NCBI RefSeq assembly: GCF_035593345.1
Contig: NZ_CP141606.1
Coordinates: forward strand, 4,650,001 to 4,714,000
Direction: 5' to 3'
DNA: 64,000 nucleotides
Source of the DNA: Lelliottia sp. JS-SCA-14
Lineage (GTDB): Bacteria > Pseudomonadota > Gammaproteobacteria > Enterobacterales > Enterobacteriaceae
Made by a program: the position numbers and the translations under genes. The notes beneath the pieces were generated by a model. That model did not search any database. It saw only the letters and a program-made list of their open reading frames with translations, and was not told the DNA's origin. Within the stretch, counting starts at the first letter, position 1; every line of letters starts with the position of its first letter. Shown here piece after piece: positions 11,859 to 22,614 of this stretch.

Positions 11859-12629
11859 TTACTCTTCTGTCGGATTCTCTGGCTCATCTTCTTCGTCATC
11901 CCGCGAGCGACGTTTGCCCACGTAGAAGCGCGAGAAGAACACGCCGACCTCAAACAGGCAGTACATCGGTATCGCCAGCAGGGTTTGCGAGAAGACGTCC
12001 GGCGGCGTCAGCAGCATCCCGACCACGAACGCACCGACCAGCATGTACGGGCGCTTTTTACGCAGATCTTCTGGCGTCGTCACGCCCATCCAGCAAAGCA
12101 ATACAATCGCGACCGGCACTTCGAAGGCCACGCCAAACGCCATGAACAGCGCCATCACAAAGCTGAGATAGCTGGCGATATCCGTCGAGACCTGCACCCC
12201 TTCCGGCGCAGTGTGCGTCAGGAAGCCAAAGGCCAGCGGGAAGACGACGAAGTAGGCGAAAGCCATACCGATGTAAAACAGCAGCGAACTGGAGACCAGC
12301 AGCGGGATGACCAGCTTGCGCTCATGCTTGTACAGCGCAGGGGCCACAAACGCCCACACCTGGTACAGAATCACCGGCGCAGAGGCGATCAGCGACACCC
12401 AGAAGGTCAGCTTGATTGGCGTGAAGAACGGCGACGCCACGTCGGTGGCAATCATGGTCGCGCCGAGCGGCATCTGCTTAATCAGCGGCGCGGAGACCAC
12501 CTGATAGATGTCGTTGGCGAAATAGACCAGGCATAAGAAAATCAGGAAAACGGCAATAATGCAGTTTAACAGACGCTTACGCAGCTCAATGAGGTGCGTA
12601 ATAAGTGGTTGAGTATCATCTACTGCCAT
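11859..12629 (-). CDS. tatC: Sec-independent protein translocase TatC
   Basis: A 256-residue inner-membrane protein with six transmembrane helices. It recognises the twin-arginine signal peptide together with TatB and recruits TatA. The cytoplasmic N-terminus with [15 protein letters not shown] and the conserved Glu/Pro positions of the family are intact. It starts 2 bp after the tatB stop. The 41 bp before tatD contain a CCGCCC/GGGCGG hairpin without a U-tract on the coding strand. Confidence 0.96.
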   Translation of the reverse strand: MAVDDTQPLITHLIELRKRLLNCIIAVFLIFLCLVYFANDIYQVVSAPLIKQMPLGATMIATDVASPFFTPIKLTFWVSLIASAPVILYQVWAFVAPALYKHERKLVIPLLVSSSLLFYIGMAFAYFVVFPLAFGFLTHTAPEGVQVSTDIASYLSFVMALFMAFGVAFEVPVAIVLLCWMGVTTPEDLRKKRPYMLVGAFVVGMLLTPPDVFSQTLLAIPMYCLFEVGVFFSRFYVGKRRSRDDEEDEPENPTEE

Positions 12630-12631
12630 GT

Positions 12632-13177
12632 TTACGCTTTATCACTCGACGAGGGGGCGGATTCGGAAACGGGCGCGGCGGCTTTAGCTTCTGCAGCCTT
12701 CGGTTTCACCACAGGCTCTGGTGCAGGAGCAGGCTCGGGCTCTTGTGCCGCAGGAGCTTGCGCGGGCGCACTGGCCTGATGCTCGGCATCGGCAGGCGTC
12801 ACACCTTCATGCTGCGCTTCGTTACCCTTCACTAACGGATTACGAATGGTGTTCGCTTCGTCGCTCGCTTTTTCAGGGTCATTGACGCTGTAGGAGCGCT
12901 TCATGGACTCTGCGGCTTCTCGCAGTTCATCCATTGAGGCTTTCAGCTCAGGCGACAGGTTATCCATGCTCGCCTTCTCAACCTTTTTCAGGCTGTCCTG
13001 AAACTCCTGGAGCTTGAGTTCCTGCGCCAGTTCATTTTGCACCGTCGTTGCCAGCGAGCGCAGCGCGCGCACCCAGCCTGCGACAGTTTTTACTGCCACC
13101 GGCAGACGTTGCGGGCCCAGTACAATCAGGCCAATCACGAACACCAGCAGCAGTTCACCAAAACCAATATCGAACAC
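12632..13177 (-). CDS. tatB: Sec-independent protein translocase TatB
   Basis: A 181-residue single-span membrane protein: N-terminal helix [20 protein letters not shown] with the conserved Glu8, the hinge GPQRLP, an amphipathic helix, then a long cytoplasmic tail. It forms the twin-arginine substrate receptor with TatC. The C-terminal tail from about residue 135 is rich in Ala and Pro ([19 protein letters not shown]) and makes it about ten residues longer than in E. coli; this part is known to be dispensable. It lies 3 bp after tatA. Confidence 0.95.
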   Translation of the reverse strand: MFDIGFGELLLVFVIGLIVLGPQRLPVAVKTVAGWVRALRSLATTVQNELAQELKLQEFQDSLKKVEKASMDNLSPELKASMDELREAAESMKRSYSVNDPEKASDEANTIRNPLVKGNEAQHEGVTPADAEHQASAPAQAPAAQEPEPAPAPEPVVKPKAAEAKAAAPVSESAPSSSDKA

Positions 13178-13180
13178 GAC

Positions 13181-13435
13181 TTACACCTGCTCTTTATCGT
13201 GGCGTTTAGCGTCTTCCTTTTTGGCTTCGTCCTGTTTGTCTGCGATGGATTTAGCCGTGAAATCCGCATCCTGGCTGGATTTTTCCTGCTTGTCTTCATC
13301 ATCGCTGATGGCTTTTTTGAAGCCTTTGATGGACGCGCCAAGGTCGGAACCGATAGAACCGAGCTTTTTAGTGCCGAACAGCAGCACGACGATGACGGCA
13401 ATGATTAACAATTGCCAGATACTGATACCACCCAT
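13181..13435 (-). CDS. tatA: Sec-independent protein translocase TatA
   Basis: An 84-residue pore-forming subunit of the Tat system: short membrane helix ([17 protein letters not shown]), conserved [14 protein letters not shown] hinge and amphipathic helix, then a charged tail ending [10 protein letters not shown] as in E. coli (89 residues). First gene of tatABCD. The 75-bp gap to ubiB holds a 9-bp inverted repeat at 13469-13493 (AGGTTGCAT/ATGCAACCT) with no clear U-tract on either side. Confidence 0.95.
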   Translation of the reverse strand: MGGISIWQLLIIAVIVVLLFGTKKLGSIGSDLGASIKGFKKAISDDEDKQEKSSQDADFTAKSIADKQDEAKKEDAKRHDKEQV

Positions 13436-13510
13436 ACTACATCCTCGATAGATGATGATTAATTAATCAGGTTGCATTATACGTATGCAACCTGGCGATA
13501 GCGACGCAAT

Positions 13511-15753
<2,243 letters not shown>

Positions 15754-15766
15754 AATTTGCCTCCAC

Positions 15767-16522
15767 TCAGAACTTGTAGCCGCGATGCAGCGCGACAACA
15801 CCCGCCGTCAGGTTGAAGTACTCCACGTTTTCAAACTCGGCGTCCTGCATCATGGCTTTCAGGGTGTCCTGATCCGGGTGCATACGGATAGATTCCGCCA
15901 GATAGCGATAGCTTTCTGCGTCATTGGCCACCATTTCGCCAATGCGCGGCAGAATATGGAACGAGTAGGCGTCGTAGGCTTTGCTCAGCGGTTCGATAAT
16001 CGGTTTGGAGAACTCCAGCACCAGCAGACGTCCACCCGGTTTCAGCACACGGTACATGGAACGCAGGGCTTTCTCTTTTTCGGTCACGTTACGCAGACCG
16101 AAAGAGATGGTGATGCAGTCAAAGGTGTTATCCGGGAACGGCAGGGCTTCGGCGTTAGCCTGAACGTATTCCACGTTACCCACTACGCCGATGTTGCGCA
16201 GTTTTTCACGCCCCATTTTCAGCATGGAGTCGTTGATATCCGCCAGCACCACGCGGCCGGTTTCACCGACCATACGGGAGAATTTAGCCGTCAGATCGCC
16301 GGTACCCCCCGCAAGATCCAGAACGGTTTGACCACGGCGAACACCGCTACAGTCGATAGTGAAACGCTTCCACAAGCGATGAATGCCGAATGACATCAGG
16401 TCATTCATGACATCGTACTTCGACGCCACGGAATGGAATACGTGGGCCACCATGTCAGCTTTCTGCTCTTTGGCGACAGTCTGGAAGCCAAAGTGCGTTG
16501 TTTCTTGTGAATCTTCAACCAT
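15767..16522 (-). CDS. ubiE: Ubiquinone/menaquinone C-methyltransferase UbiE
   Basis: A 251-residue SAM-dependent methyltransferase that methylates the ring in both ubiquinone and menaquinone synthesis. The class I motif [16 protein letters not shown] (about 66-81) and the UbiE/COQ5 signatures [11 protein letters not shown] and FSKPI are intact. Head of ubiEJB; 66 bp upstream lies the rmuC stop. Confidence 0.97.
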   Translation of the reverse strand: MVEDSQETTHFGFQTVAKEQKADMVAHVFHSVASKYDVMNDLMSFGIHRLWKRFTIDCSGVRRGQTVLDLAGGTGDLTAKFSRMVGETGRVVLADINDSMLKMGREKLRNIGVVGNVEYVQANAEALPFPDNTFDCITISFGLRNVTEKEKALRSMYRVLKPGGRLLVLEFSKPIIEPLSKAYDAYSFHILPRIGEMVANDAESYRYLAESIRMHPDQDTLKAMMQDAEFENVEYFNLTAGVVALHRGYKF

Positions 16523-16588
16523 CTCAGTGCCTGCTAATCAGTCAAATGTTCGTGAAGTGTATCAGATTGGACGCGATTGCCCTACGAT

Positions 16589-18046
16589 TCAACCACCCTG
16601 AAAGAATCGTTCTGACGCCGTTTCGGGCGCCGCTTGCGCGGCTAAATCATTGTCATCACAGTCCATATTTTGTTCATCGACGCCTTCGCGCAGACGGTAT
16701 TCTTCATCCTGCGCCGTGGCCTGTTCCGCCAGTTCCGGATTAATCTCGCGCTTCACCTCCACGCCCAGCGTGCGGAAGGCCTCGGCCTGCGAAAGCAAAT
16801 TACCGCGCCCGGAAGCGAGTTTTTTCATTGCCTGGCGATAGTTATCCTGCGCGCGATCCAGGCTTTGCCCTACAGAGGACATATCGTCGACAAACAGGCG
16901 CATTTTGTCGTACAGCTTGCTGGCGCGGTCAGCGATCTGCTGCGCGTTGCGGCTCTGATGTTCGTAACGCCACAGGTTGGCAATAGTACGCAGCGCCACC
17001 AGTAGCGTGGTCGGGCTAACCAGCATAATGTTGTTTTTCAGCGCCTCGGTAATCAGCTCCGGCTGCCTGTCGAGGGCCAGCAGGAACGCCGGTTCGACGG
17101 GGATAAACATCAGCACATAGTCCAGCGAACGCAGACCGGGCAGTTGCTGGTAATCCTTGCGGCCCAGCATGCGGATGTGGTTTCGCACCGAGGCGATGTG
17201 CTCCTGCAGCGCGGATTCACGGGTGAAATCGTCTTCGGCATTGAAGTAACGCTCGTAGGCGACCAGCGTCATTTTGGCGTCAATCACCACGTCTTTGCCC
17301 TGCGGCAGCCGCACGATCACATCGGGCTGCATGCGCGAACGGGTATCGGTTTCGATGCTGACCTGGGTTTGATATTCATAGCCTTCACGCAGGCCGGACG
17401 CTTCCAGCACGCGGGTCAACACCACTTCTCCCCAGTTGCCCTGAGTTTTGTTGTCACCCTTCAGCGCCCGCGTCAGGTTAACCGCCTCCTGCGCCATTTG
17501 CGCATTCAGCTGCTGGAGATTACGGATTTCGTGGGCCAGCGTGTGGCGCTCGCGCGCTTCCATACCAAAGCTGTCCTGCACCTGTTTGCGAAAACCGTCG
17601 AGCTGTTCGCGCAGGGGGGTCAGCAGGCCGTTCAGACTCTGGCGGTTTTGTTCGTCGACGCGGCGGTTGCTCTGCTCGAATATGCGGTTGGCGAGGTTTT
17701 CGAACTGCTCGCTGAGGCGCTGTTCGCTGTTGATCATCTGGCGGATTTTGTCTTCCGCATGCAGTTGGGTAGATTCCAGACGGGTGGTGACTTCGCGGAG
17801 ATCCGCTTCGAGGGAGGTGTTGATGTCGCGCAGGTTGCGCAGTTCGTTGTTGAGCAGCTCACACTCATCGCGCCAGTGGGCGCTCTGGGCCAGCTGCTGT
17901 TTCGTCGCGCTCAGCTCCGCGACCATCTCTTCGCGGTCAATCAGCTGTTCCGCTTTATGCTGCGCATGTTGGTAGCCTGAAATCAGCCAGCCAATGGCCA
18001 GCCCCGCCAACGCTATCGCCGCATAAATGATGATTGAGATATCCAC
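16589..18046 (-). CDS. rmuC: DNA recombination protein RmuC
   Basis: A 485-residue protein: N-terminal membrane helix (about 3-22), a long coiled coil to about residue 190, then a PD-(D/E)XK-like nuclease domain (GNWGEVVLTRVLEASGLREG, QPDVIVRLPQGKDVVIDAKM). It limits inversions at short inverted repeats in E. coli. The nuclease core is nearly identical to the E. coli protein; the acidic C-terminal tail is divergent and about ten residues longer. It lies between udp and ubiE, all on the minus strand. Confidence 0.95.
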   Translation of the reverse strand: MDISIIIYAAIALAGLAIGWLISGYQHAQHKAEQLIDREEMVAELSATKQQLAQSAHWRDECELLNNELRNLRDINTSLEADLREVTTRLESTQLHAEDKIRQMINSEQRLSEQFENLANRIFEQSNRRVDEQNRQSLNGLLTPLREQLDGFRKQVQDSFGMEARERHTLAHEIRNLQQLNAQMAQEAVNLTRALKGDNKTQGNWGEVVLTRVLEASGLREGYEYQTQVSIETDTRSRMQPDVIVRLPQGKDVVIDAKMTLVAYERYFNAEDDFTRESALQEHIASVRNHIRMLGRKDYQQLPGLRSLDYVLMFIPVEPAFLLALDRQPELITEALKNNIMLVSPTTLLVALRTIANLWRYEHQSRNAQQIADRASKLYDKMRLFVDDMSSVGQSLDRAQDNYRQAMKKLASGRGNLLSQAEAFRTLGVEVKREINPELAEQATAQDEEYRLREGVDEQNMDCDDNDLAAQAAPETASERFFQGG

Positions 18047-18136
18047 ACCGCCTCCTGCATCAAACCGTTACCGCACAAAATAGAATTGTGCTGTATAAAC
18101 GTCCAGTTTAAAAGGGTTTTCCTGCGAGGCGCTACG

Positions 18137-18166
18137 CAAAAAGAAAAGGCCGAACGCGTCGGCCTT
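18137..18166 (-). terminator. Rho-independent terminator of udp
   Basis: AAGGCCGA and TCGGCCTT form a perfect 8-bp stem (18146-18153 with 18159-18166) with a 5-nt loop, followed on the minus strand by TTTTCTTTTT. It lies just after the udp stop codon and before rmuC. Confidence 0.9.
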
Positions 18167-18184
18167 ATACAGAATGCAGTGTGA

Positions 18185-18946
18185 TTAGATCAGGCGGCGA
18201 GCCGCTTCAACCACGATTTTCACCGCGTGGCTTTCGGTCTGCTTCATGGTTTCAGCGTTCGGGATCTCTTGCTGAGTACGGTTGACGATCACGCCCGCCA
18301 CCATGCCCGCACGCAGACCCTGGCTTGCGCACATGGTCAGCAGCGTTGCCGATTCCATCTCATAGTTCATGACGCCCATTGACTGCCACTCTTCCATGGA
18401 GCCTTTGAAACGGCTGACTACACGACCAGAGAAGGTGTCGTAGCGCTCCTGGCCAGGGTAGAAGGTGTCAGAAGAGGCGGTCACGCCGATGTGGGTGGTT
18501 GCACCGATAGATTTAGCCGCTTCAACCAGCGCTGTCGTACATTCGAAGTCCGCAACCGCCGGGAATTCCATTGGCGCGAAGTGCAGGCTTGCCCCATCCA
18601 GACGCACAGACGCGGTGGTCACCAGAACGTCACCGACGTTGATGTGCGGCTGAATCGCACCGGTCGTACCGATACGCAGGAAAGTACGAATGCCCAGCTG
18701 CGCCAGCTCTTCCACAGCAATAGAGGTAGACGGGCCGCCGATACCGGTCGAGCACACGATAACCGCTTTGCCGTCCAGCTCTGCACGCCAGGTGGTGAAT
18801 TCACGATGCGCTGCCAGCTTGACCGGCTTATCCATCAGCGCGGCGATCTTTTCCACACGCTCAGGATCGCCCGGGACGATAGCCAGCGTAGCCCCTTGTA
18901 GATCGTTTTTAGTGAGGCCGAGATGAAAAACATCAGACTTAGACAT
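18185..18946 (-). CDS. udp: Uridine phosphorylase
   Basis: A 253-residue homohexameric enzyme that phosphorolyses uridine to uracil and ribose 1-phosphate in pyrimidine salvage. The phosphate site [13 protein letters not shown] and the NP-I family block with [16 protein letters not shown] and the substrate region [12 protein letters not shown] are intact and match the E. coli length. Two CRP-type sites upstream suggest the known CRP/CytR control. Its own terminator follows. Confidence 0.97.
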   Translation of the reverse strand: MSKSDVFHLGLTKNDLQGATLAIVPGDPERVEKIAALMDKPVKLAAHREFTTWRAELDGKAVIVCSTGIGGPSTSIAVEELAQLGIRTFLRIGTTGAIQPHINVGDVLVTTASVRLDGASLHFAPMEFPAVADFECTTALVEAAKSIGATTHIGVTASSDTFYPGQERYDTFSGRVVSRFKGSMEEWQSMGVMNYEMESATLLTMCASQGLRAGMVAGVIVNRTQQEIPNAETMKQTESHAVKIVVEAARRLI

Positions 18947-19018
18947 AGGTGACTCCTCTGTGGGTCGGTGTGTCAGAAGAAGTAAAACGGTACTTTACAG
19001 AAGCACCAGGCTTAATTT

Positions 19019-19034
19019 CGTGACACACCTCACC
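19019..19034. promoter_or_regulatory. CRP-type site, udp proximal
   Basis: CGTGACACACCTCACC contains GTGA-N6-TCAC. With the partner site at 19071 it forms a pair whose centres are 52 bp apart, the arrangement of CytR/CRP nucleoside-catabolism promoters. Confidence 0.65.
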
Positions 19035-19070
19035 ATGAATGAAAATGGTTGCAGTTAATTTCCATAAAAT

Positions 19071-19086
19071 AGTGATTTACATCACA
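19071..19086. promoter_or_regulatory. CRP-type site, udp distal
   Basis: AGTGATTTACATCACA is GTGA-N6-TCACA, one base off the symmetric CRP consensus. It lies in the udp/ysgA divergent region and could also act on ysgA, whose ATG is 112 bp to its right. Confidence 0.75.
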
Positions 19087-19197
19087 TTAACAAGTTATAT
19101 CGTTCAGCGCTGCACAAAAGATAGCCCGTTTCGGGCACTGTGAGTTGTTAACTTGAGGTCTATATTTACTTTTGCGCTAACAGGTACGGAGAATACC

Positions 19198-20001
19198 ATG
19201 ACACAAAAGACCCATTTTGCACCTGCTGCAGCCCCTCACGCCGCGACCATCGTCTCCACCTCAGAAGAAGCCATTTCCGCAGGCGAAACCTCGATCCCCA
19301 CGCAGGGTGAGAACATGCCCGCCTACCACGCTCGCCCGAAAGAGGCGGACGGTCCGCTGCCAATCGTGATTGTGGTGCAGGAGATTTTTGGCGTTCACGA
19401 ACACATTCGCGATATTTGCCGCCGTCTGGCGCTGGAAGGTTATCTGGCCGTCGCACCAGAGCTCTATTTCCGCCAGGGCGACCCCAACGACTACAGCGAT
19501 ATCCCGACCCTTTTCAGTAATCTGGTCAGCAAAGTGCCGGATGCACAGGTGCTGGCCGATCTGGACCACGTCGCCAGTTGGGCCGCGCGCAACGGCGGCG
19601 ATCCGCATCGTCTGCTGGTCACCGGTTTTTGCTGGGGCGGGCGCATCAGCTGGCTGTATGCCGCCCACAATCCGCAGCTGAAGGCTGCCGTGGCCTGGTA
19701 TGGCAAACTGGTCGGTGAGAAAACGCTGAATTCGCCGAAGCATCCGGTGGATATCGCCACCGATCTCAACGCGCCGGTGCTGGGGCTGTACGGCGGGCAG
19801 GATACCGGGATCACCCTGGAGAGCGTGGACACCATGCGCCAGGCACTCCGCGCCGCCAATGCGAAAGCCGAGATCGTGGTCTATCCCGACGCGGGCCACG
19901 CCTTTAACGCCGACTATCGCCCGAGCTATCACGAAGAGTCCGCCAAAGACGGCTGGCAGAGAATGCTGGCGTGGTTCAGGCAGTATGGCGTCAAAAAGTG
20001 A
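19198..20001 (+). CDS. ysgA: Dienelactone hydrolase family protein YsgA
   Basis: A 267-residue alpha/beta-hydrolase, annotated in E. coli as a putative carboxymethylenebutenolidase. The nucleophile is a Cys in GFCWGG (about 144), with Asp in YGGQDTG (about 201) and His in PDAGHAFN (about 233), the Cys-Asp-His triad of dienelactone hydrolases. The physiological substrate is unknown. The ATG at 19198 follows ACGGAGAATACC; an upstream in-frame ATG at 19153 adds unconserved residues. In K-12 metE follows; here the accessory block intervenes. Confidence 0.93.
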   Translation: MTQKTHFAPAAAPHAATIVSTSEEAISAGETSIPTQGENMPAYHARPKEADGPLPIVIVVQEIFGVHEHIRDICRRLALEGYLAVAPELYFRQGDPNDYSDIPTLFSNLVSKVPDAQVLADLDHVASWAARNGGDPHRLLVTGFCWGGRISWLYAAHNPQLKAAVAWYGKLVGEKTLNSPKHPVDIATDLNAPVLGLYGGQDTGITLESVDTMRQALRAANAKAEIVVYPDAGHAFNADYRPSYHEESAKDGWQRMLAWFRQYGVKK

Positions 20002-20055
20002 TTATCTGGCCCTGGTACACACCGGGGCCAAATTAAGTGTATCTGATCACAGACT

Positions 20056-20071
20056 TGCGACAATTTTTTTC
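20056..20071. promoter_or_regulatory. Possible CRP site upstream of the ureide operon
   Basis: AGTGTATCTGATCACA matches 8 of 10 conserved positions of TGTGA-N6-TCACA. It lies about 200 bp before the first gene of the operon. No convincing -35/-10 pair was found in 20002-20272, which otherwise holds only an imperfect GGCCC/GGGCC hairpin after ysgA (about 20028-20049) and AT-rich DNA. Confidence 0.3.
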
Positions 20072-20272
20072 ATGGAAACCACCTCACGCATCAACTTTTT
20101 TGTTGCTGGCTCCAATGTTATGACTCCCCTCACACTCCCCCTGCGCTGCACTCGTCTGATACAAAAAATTCGTTGCTGTGCGTAAAACTATTTTCCTGTT
20201 TAACCCTACTTTTCTCCTGGATACTCAGTACCAGACCAAATGAATCGTCATTCTGCGAACAGGAGATTTACC

Positions 20273-20941
20273 ATGACGCAACACGAGTTTCATGCCCAAC
20301 CTTTTGCGCTGCCTTTTGATCCGCAAACTACGGCGCTGGTGATGATTGATATGCAGCGCGACTTTGTCGAAGCCGGTGGTTTTGGCGAAGCGCTGGGCAA
20401 CGATGTTTCACTGGTTCGAACGGCGATTGAACCCTGCAAAAGAGTGCTGGCAGCAGCCCGCGACCAGGGCGTGCTGGTGATCCATACCCGTGAAGGCCAT
20501 CGCGCCGATCTGAGTGATTGCCCGGCGGCGAAACTGACGCGCGGCGGTAAAACCTTTATTGGCGAACCCGGTCCGATGGGCCGCATTCTGGTTCGCGGCG
20601 AAGCGGGCCACGATATTATCCCTGAGCTTTACCCCGTTGCCGGTGAACCGGTCATCGACAAGCCCGGCAAAGGCGCGTTCTATCAGACCGACCTGCATCT
20701 GATTTTGCAAAACCACGGTATCAAAACCCTGATCGTCTGCGGCGTCACCACCGAAGTGTGCGTCACCACAACCGTGCGTGAAGCCAACGACCGCGGCTAC
20801 GAGTGCATCATTCCCGAAGATTGCGTCGGCTCCTACTTCCCTGAATTCCAGAAATACGCGCTGGAGATGATCAAAGCCCAGGGGGCGATTTTCGGCTGGG
20901 TCAGCGATGCCAGCGCCATCATCGAAGGGCTGAAAGGCTAA
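20273..20941 (+). CDS. Isochorismatase-like cysteine hydrolase, biuret-amidohydrolase-like
   Basis: A 222-residue isochorismatase-like amidohydrolase, probably cytosolic. Candidate triad: Asp26 in MIDMQRDF, Lys133 in DKPGKGAF and Cys163 in [10 protein letters not shown], with the usual cis-peptide GVTT. Among the family it best recalls biuret hydrolase (BiuH) and RutB: the stretches [35 protein letters not shown] and [10 protein letters not shown] are shared with rhizobial BiuH as I know it. BiuH converts biuret to allophanate and ammonia; the exact substrate here is inferred. The ATG at 20273 follows AACAGGAGATTTACC. First gene of an operon with fdrA-like, DUF1116 and carbamate kinase genes. 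Confidence 0.85.
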   Translation: MTQHEFHAQPFALPFDPQTTALVMIDMQRDFVEAGGFGEALGNDVSLVRTAIEPCKRVLAAARDQGVLVIHTREGHRADLSDCPAAKLTRGGKTFIGEPGPMGRILVRGEAGHDIIPELYPVAGEPVIDKPGKGAFYQTDLHLILQNHGIKTLIVCGVTTEVCVTTTVREANDRGYECIIPEDCVGSYFPEFQKYALEMIKAQGAIFGWVSDASAIIEGLKG

Positions 20942-20991
20942 CTCACCGCTCCACACTTTCGCACCACCGTTAATTTTCCGTAGCGCCCGAT

Positions 20992-21009
20992 AACCCGCTA
21001 TGCGGGTTT
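20992..21009 (+). terminator. Intra-operon hairpin (possible attenuator)
   Basis: AACCCGC-TAT-GCGGGTT forms a 7-bp stem with a 3-nt loop followed by TCTGTT, a weak U-tract. It sits in the 116-bp gap between the hydrolase and the fdrA-like gene, the only sizeable gap among the first four genes, and could lower downstream expression or protect the upstream mRNA. Confidence 0.45.
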
Positions 21010-21057
21010 CTGTTGCCGTCATTCGACCATCGGGCCGCAACCACCAGGCATAATGCT

Positions 21058-22614
21058 ATGAATGTTAAGCACAAGATTTTTAAAAACCTCTATCAGGACT
21101 CCGTCTCCCTGATGCAGATCTCCGCGCGCATCAGTAAATTGCCGGGGATCCAAAACGCGTCAGTGGTGATGGGTACGCCCACCAACCTCGACCAGATCCG
21201 CGATGCCGGGATGGGCGACGATCTGCCCGCCGGTCCTAACGACCTGATTATCGCGGTGATGGGCGAGGAAGCCGCCTGCACAGAGGCGCTCACGCTCGCA
21301 GAAGAACGACTGAAAAGTAAGCCAGACGAAGGCCAGGCCGATACCAAGGCCCCGGATGTGGTGAGCATGGAGATGGCGCTGGAGCAAGTGCCGGACGCGA
21401 ATCTGGCGCTGATTTCCGTCCCTGGTGATTACGCCGCAGCCGAAGCCATTAAAGCGCTGAACCTCGGCATGAACGTGATGATGTTCAGCGATAACGTCAG
21501 CGTTGAGCAGGAAAAAGCGATCAAAATCCTCGCCCGGGAACGCAACCGTATCGTGATGGGGCCAGACTGCGGAACGGCGATTATCAACGGGATCCCTTTA
21601 GGCTTCGCCAACGTCGTGAAACGCGGCGAAATTGGCGTGGTTGCCGCGTCGGGTACGGGTTTGCAGGAAGTGACCTGCCGTATCGATCAGCTCGGGGCAG
21701 GGATTTCTCAGGCGCTGGGCACCGGCGGGCACGATTTGAGCGAGCACATTGGCGGAATTTCTATGCTGTTCGGCCTGCAGGCGCTGGCTGAGGACGAGTC
21801 GACCCGCGTCATTGTGCTGATCTCCAAGCCTCCTTCACAGGCGGTTGCCGAGCGCATTCTTGAGCTGGCGCAGTCCGCCGGGAAACCGGTGGTGGTGAAT
21901 TTCCTCGGCGCAGATCCACAAACGGTGAACCGCCCGAATGTCACCGCTGCCACCACGCTGGCGGGCACCGCGGACCTCGCCGTCGCACTGCTCAACAACC
22001 AGCCACTGCCAGAGACGCATATCGAATCCTCGCAGGCGGAGCTCGCCATGCTGCAACAGTTCAGCCAGCACCTGTCCGCCAGCCACCAGCTTATTCGCGG
22101 CGTTTTTGCAGGCGGGACGTTCTGCTATGAAGCCCAGCTGATCTGCCAGCAAAACGGCTTTACCGCCTCGTCAAACACGCCGGTGTCAGGCAATCTCAAA
22201 CTGGCAGATATCTGGCAGAGCAGCGGCCATACGCTGATCGACATGGGCGACGATGATTTCACGCGCGGTAAGCCGCACCCGATGATCGACCCTACCCTGC
22301 GCAACCAACGCCTGATCGCCGAGATCAAGGACCCGCATACCGCCGTGGTGTTGTTCGATTTGGTGCTGGGCTACGGCGCATCGGAGGCTCCGGCTACCGA
22401 ACTCCTTGAGCAGCTGGCTCATATCGATAAACAACATGCGCCCGTTCTGATTGCCCACGTCTGCGGCACAGAAAGCGACCCTCAACAACGTAGCCGTCAA
22501 ATCAGCGCTCTGCGCGAGGCGGGCGTGATCATCGCCAGCAGCAATGCTCAGGCCGCCTTTTGGGCAAGCCAGGTGGCGCAGATTCAGATGCAAAAGAAGG
22601 AAATCAGCGAATGA
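21058..22614 (+). CDS. FdrA-family acyl-CoA-synthetase-like protein (probable transcarbamylase subunit)
   Basis: A 518-residue FdrA relative. The central Rossmann-like part resembles the succinyl-CoA synthetase alpha subunit (RIVMGPDCGTAIINGIPLG, GEIGVVAASGTGLQEV, ALGTGGHDLSEHIGG); the C-terminal region carries the FdrA segment RGVFAGGTFCYEAQ and DMGDDDFTRGKPHPMIDP. In E. coli FdrA (AllF) is one of three proteins needed for oxamate transcarbamylase (oxalurate + phosphate to oxamate + carbamoyl phosphate). The ATG at 21058 follows CCAGG; a TTG at 21013 is upstream in frame. The stop overlaps the next gene by ATGA, implying a complex. The substrate here is unknown. Confidence 0.85.
   Translation: MNVKHKIFKNLYQDSVSLMQISARISKLPGIQNASVVMGTPTNLDQIRDAGMGDDLPAGPNDLIIAVMGEEAACTEALTLAEERLKSKPDEGQADTKAPDVVSMEMALEQVPDANLALISVPGDYAAAEAIKALNLGMNVMMFSDNVSVEQEKAIKILARERNRIVMGPDCGTAIINGIPLGFANVVKRGEIGVVAASGTGLQEVTCRIDQLGAGISQALGTGGHDLSEHIGGISMLFGLQALAEDESTRVIVLISKPPSQAVAERILELAQSAGKPVVVNFLGADPQTVNRPNVTAATTLAGTADLAVALLNNQPLPETHIESSQAELAMLQQFSQHLSASHQLIRGVFAGGTFCYEAQLICQQNGFTASSNTPVSGNLKLADIWQSSGHTLIDMGDDDFTRGKPHPMIDPTLRNQRLIAEIKDPHTAVVLFDLVLGYGASEAPATELLEQLAHIDKQHAPVLIAHVCGTESDPQQRSRQISALREAGVIIASSNAQAAFWASQVAQIQMQKKEISE

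Noticed and set aside
13469..13493. 9-bp inverted repeat between tatA and ubiB as a terminator
   Set aside because: Neither strand continues with a U-tract, so I note it only as an inverted repeat of unknown role.
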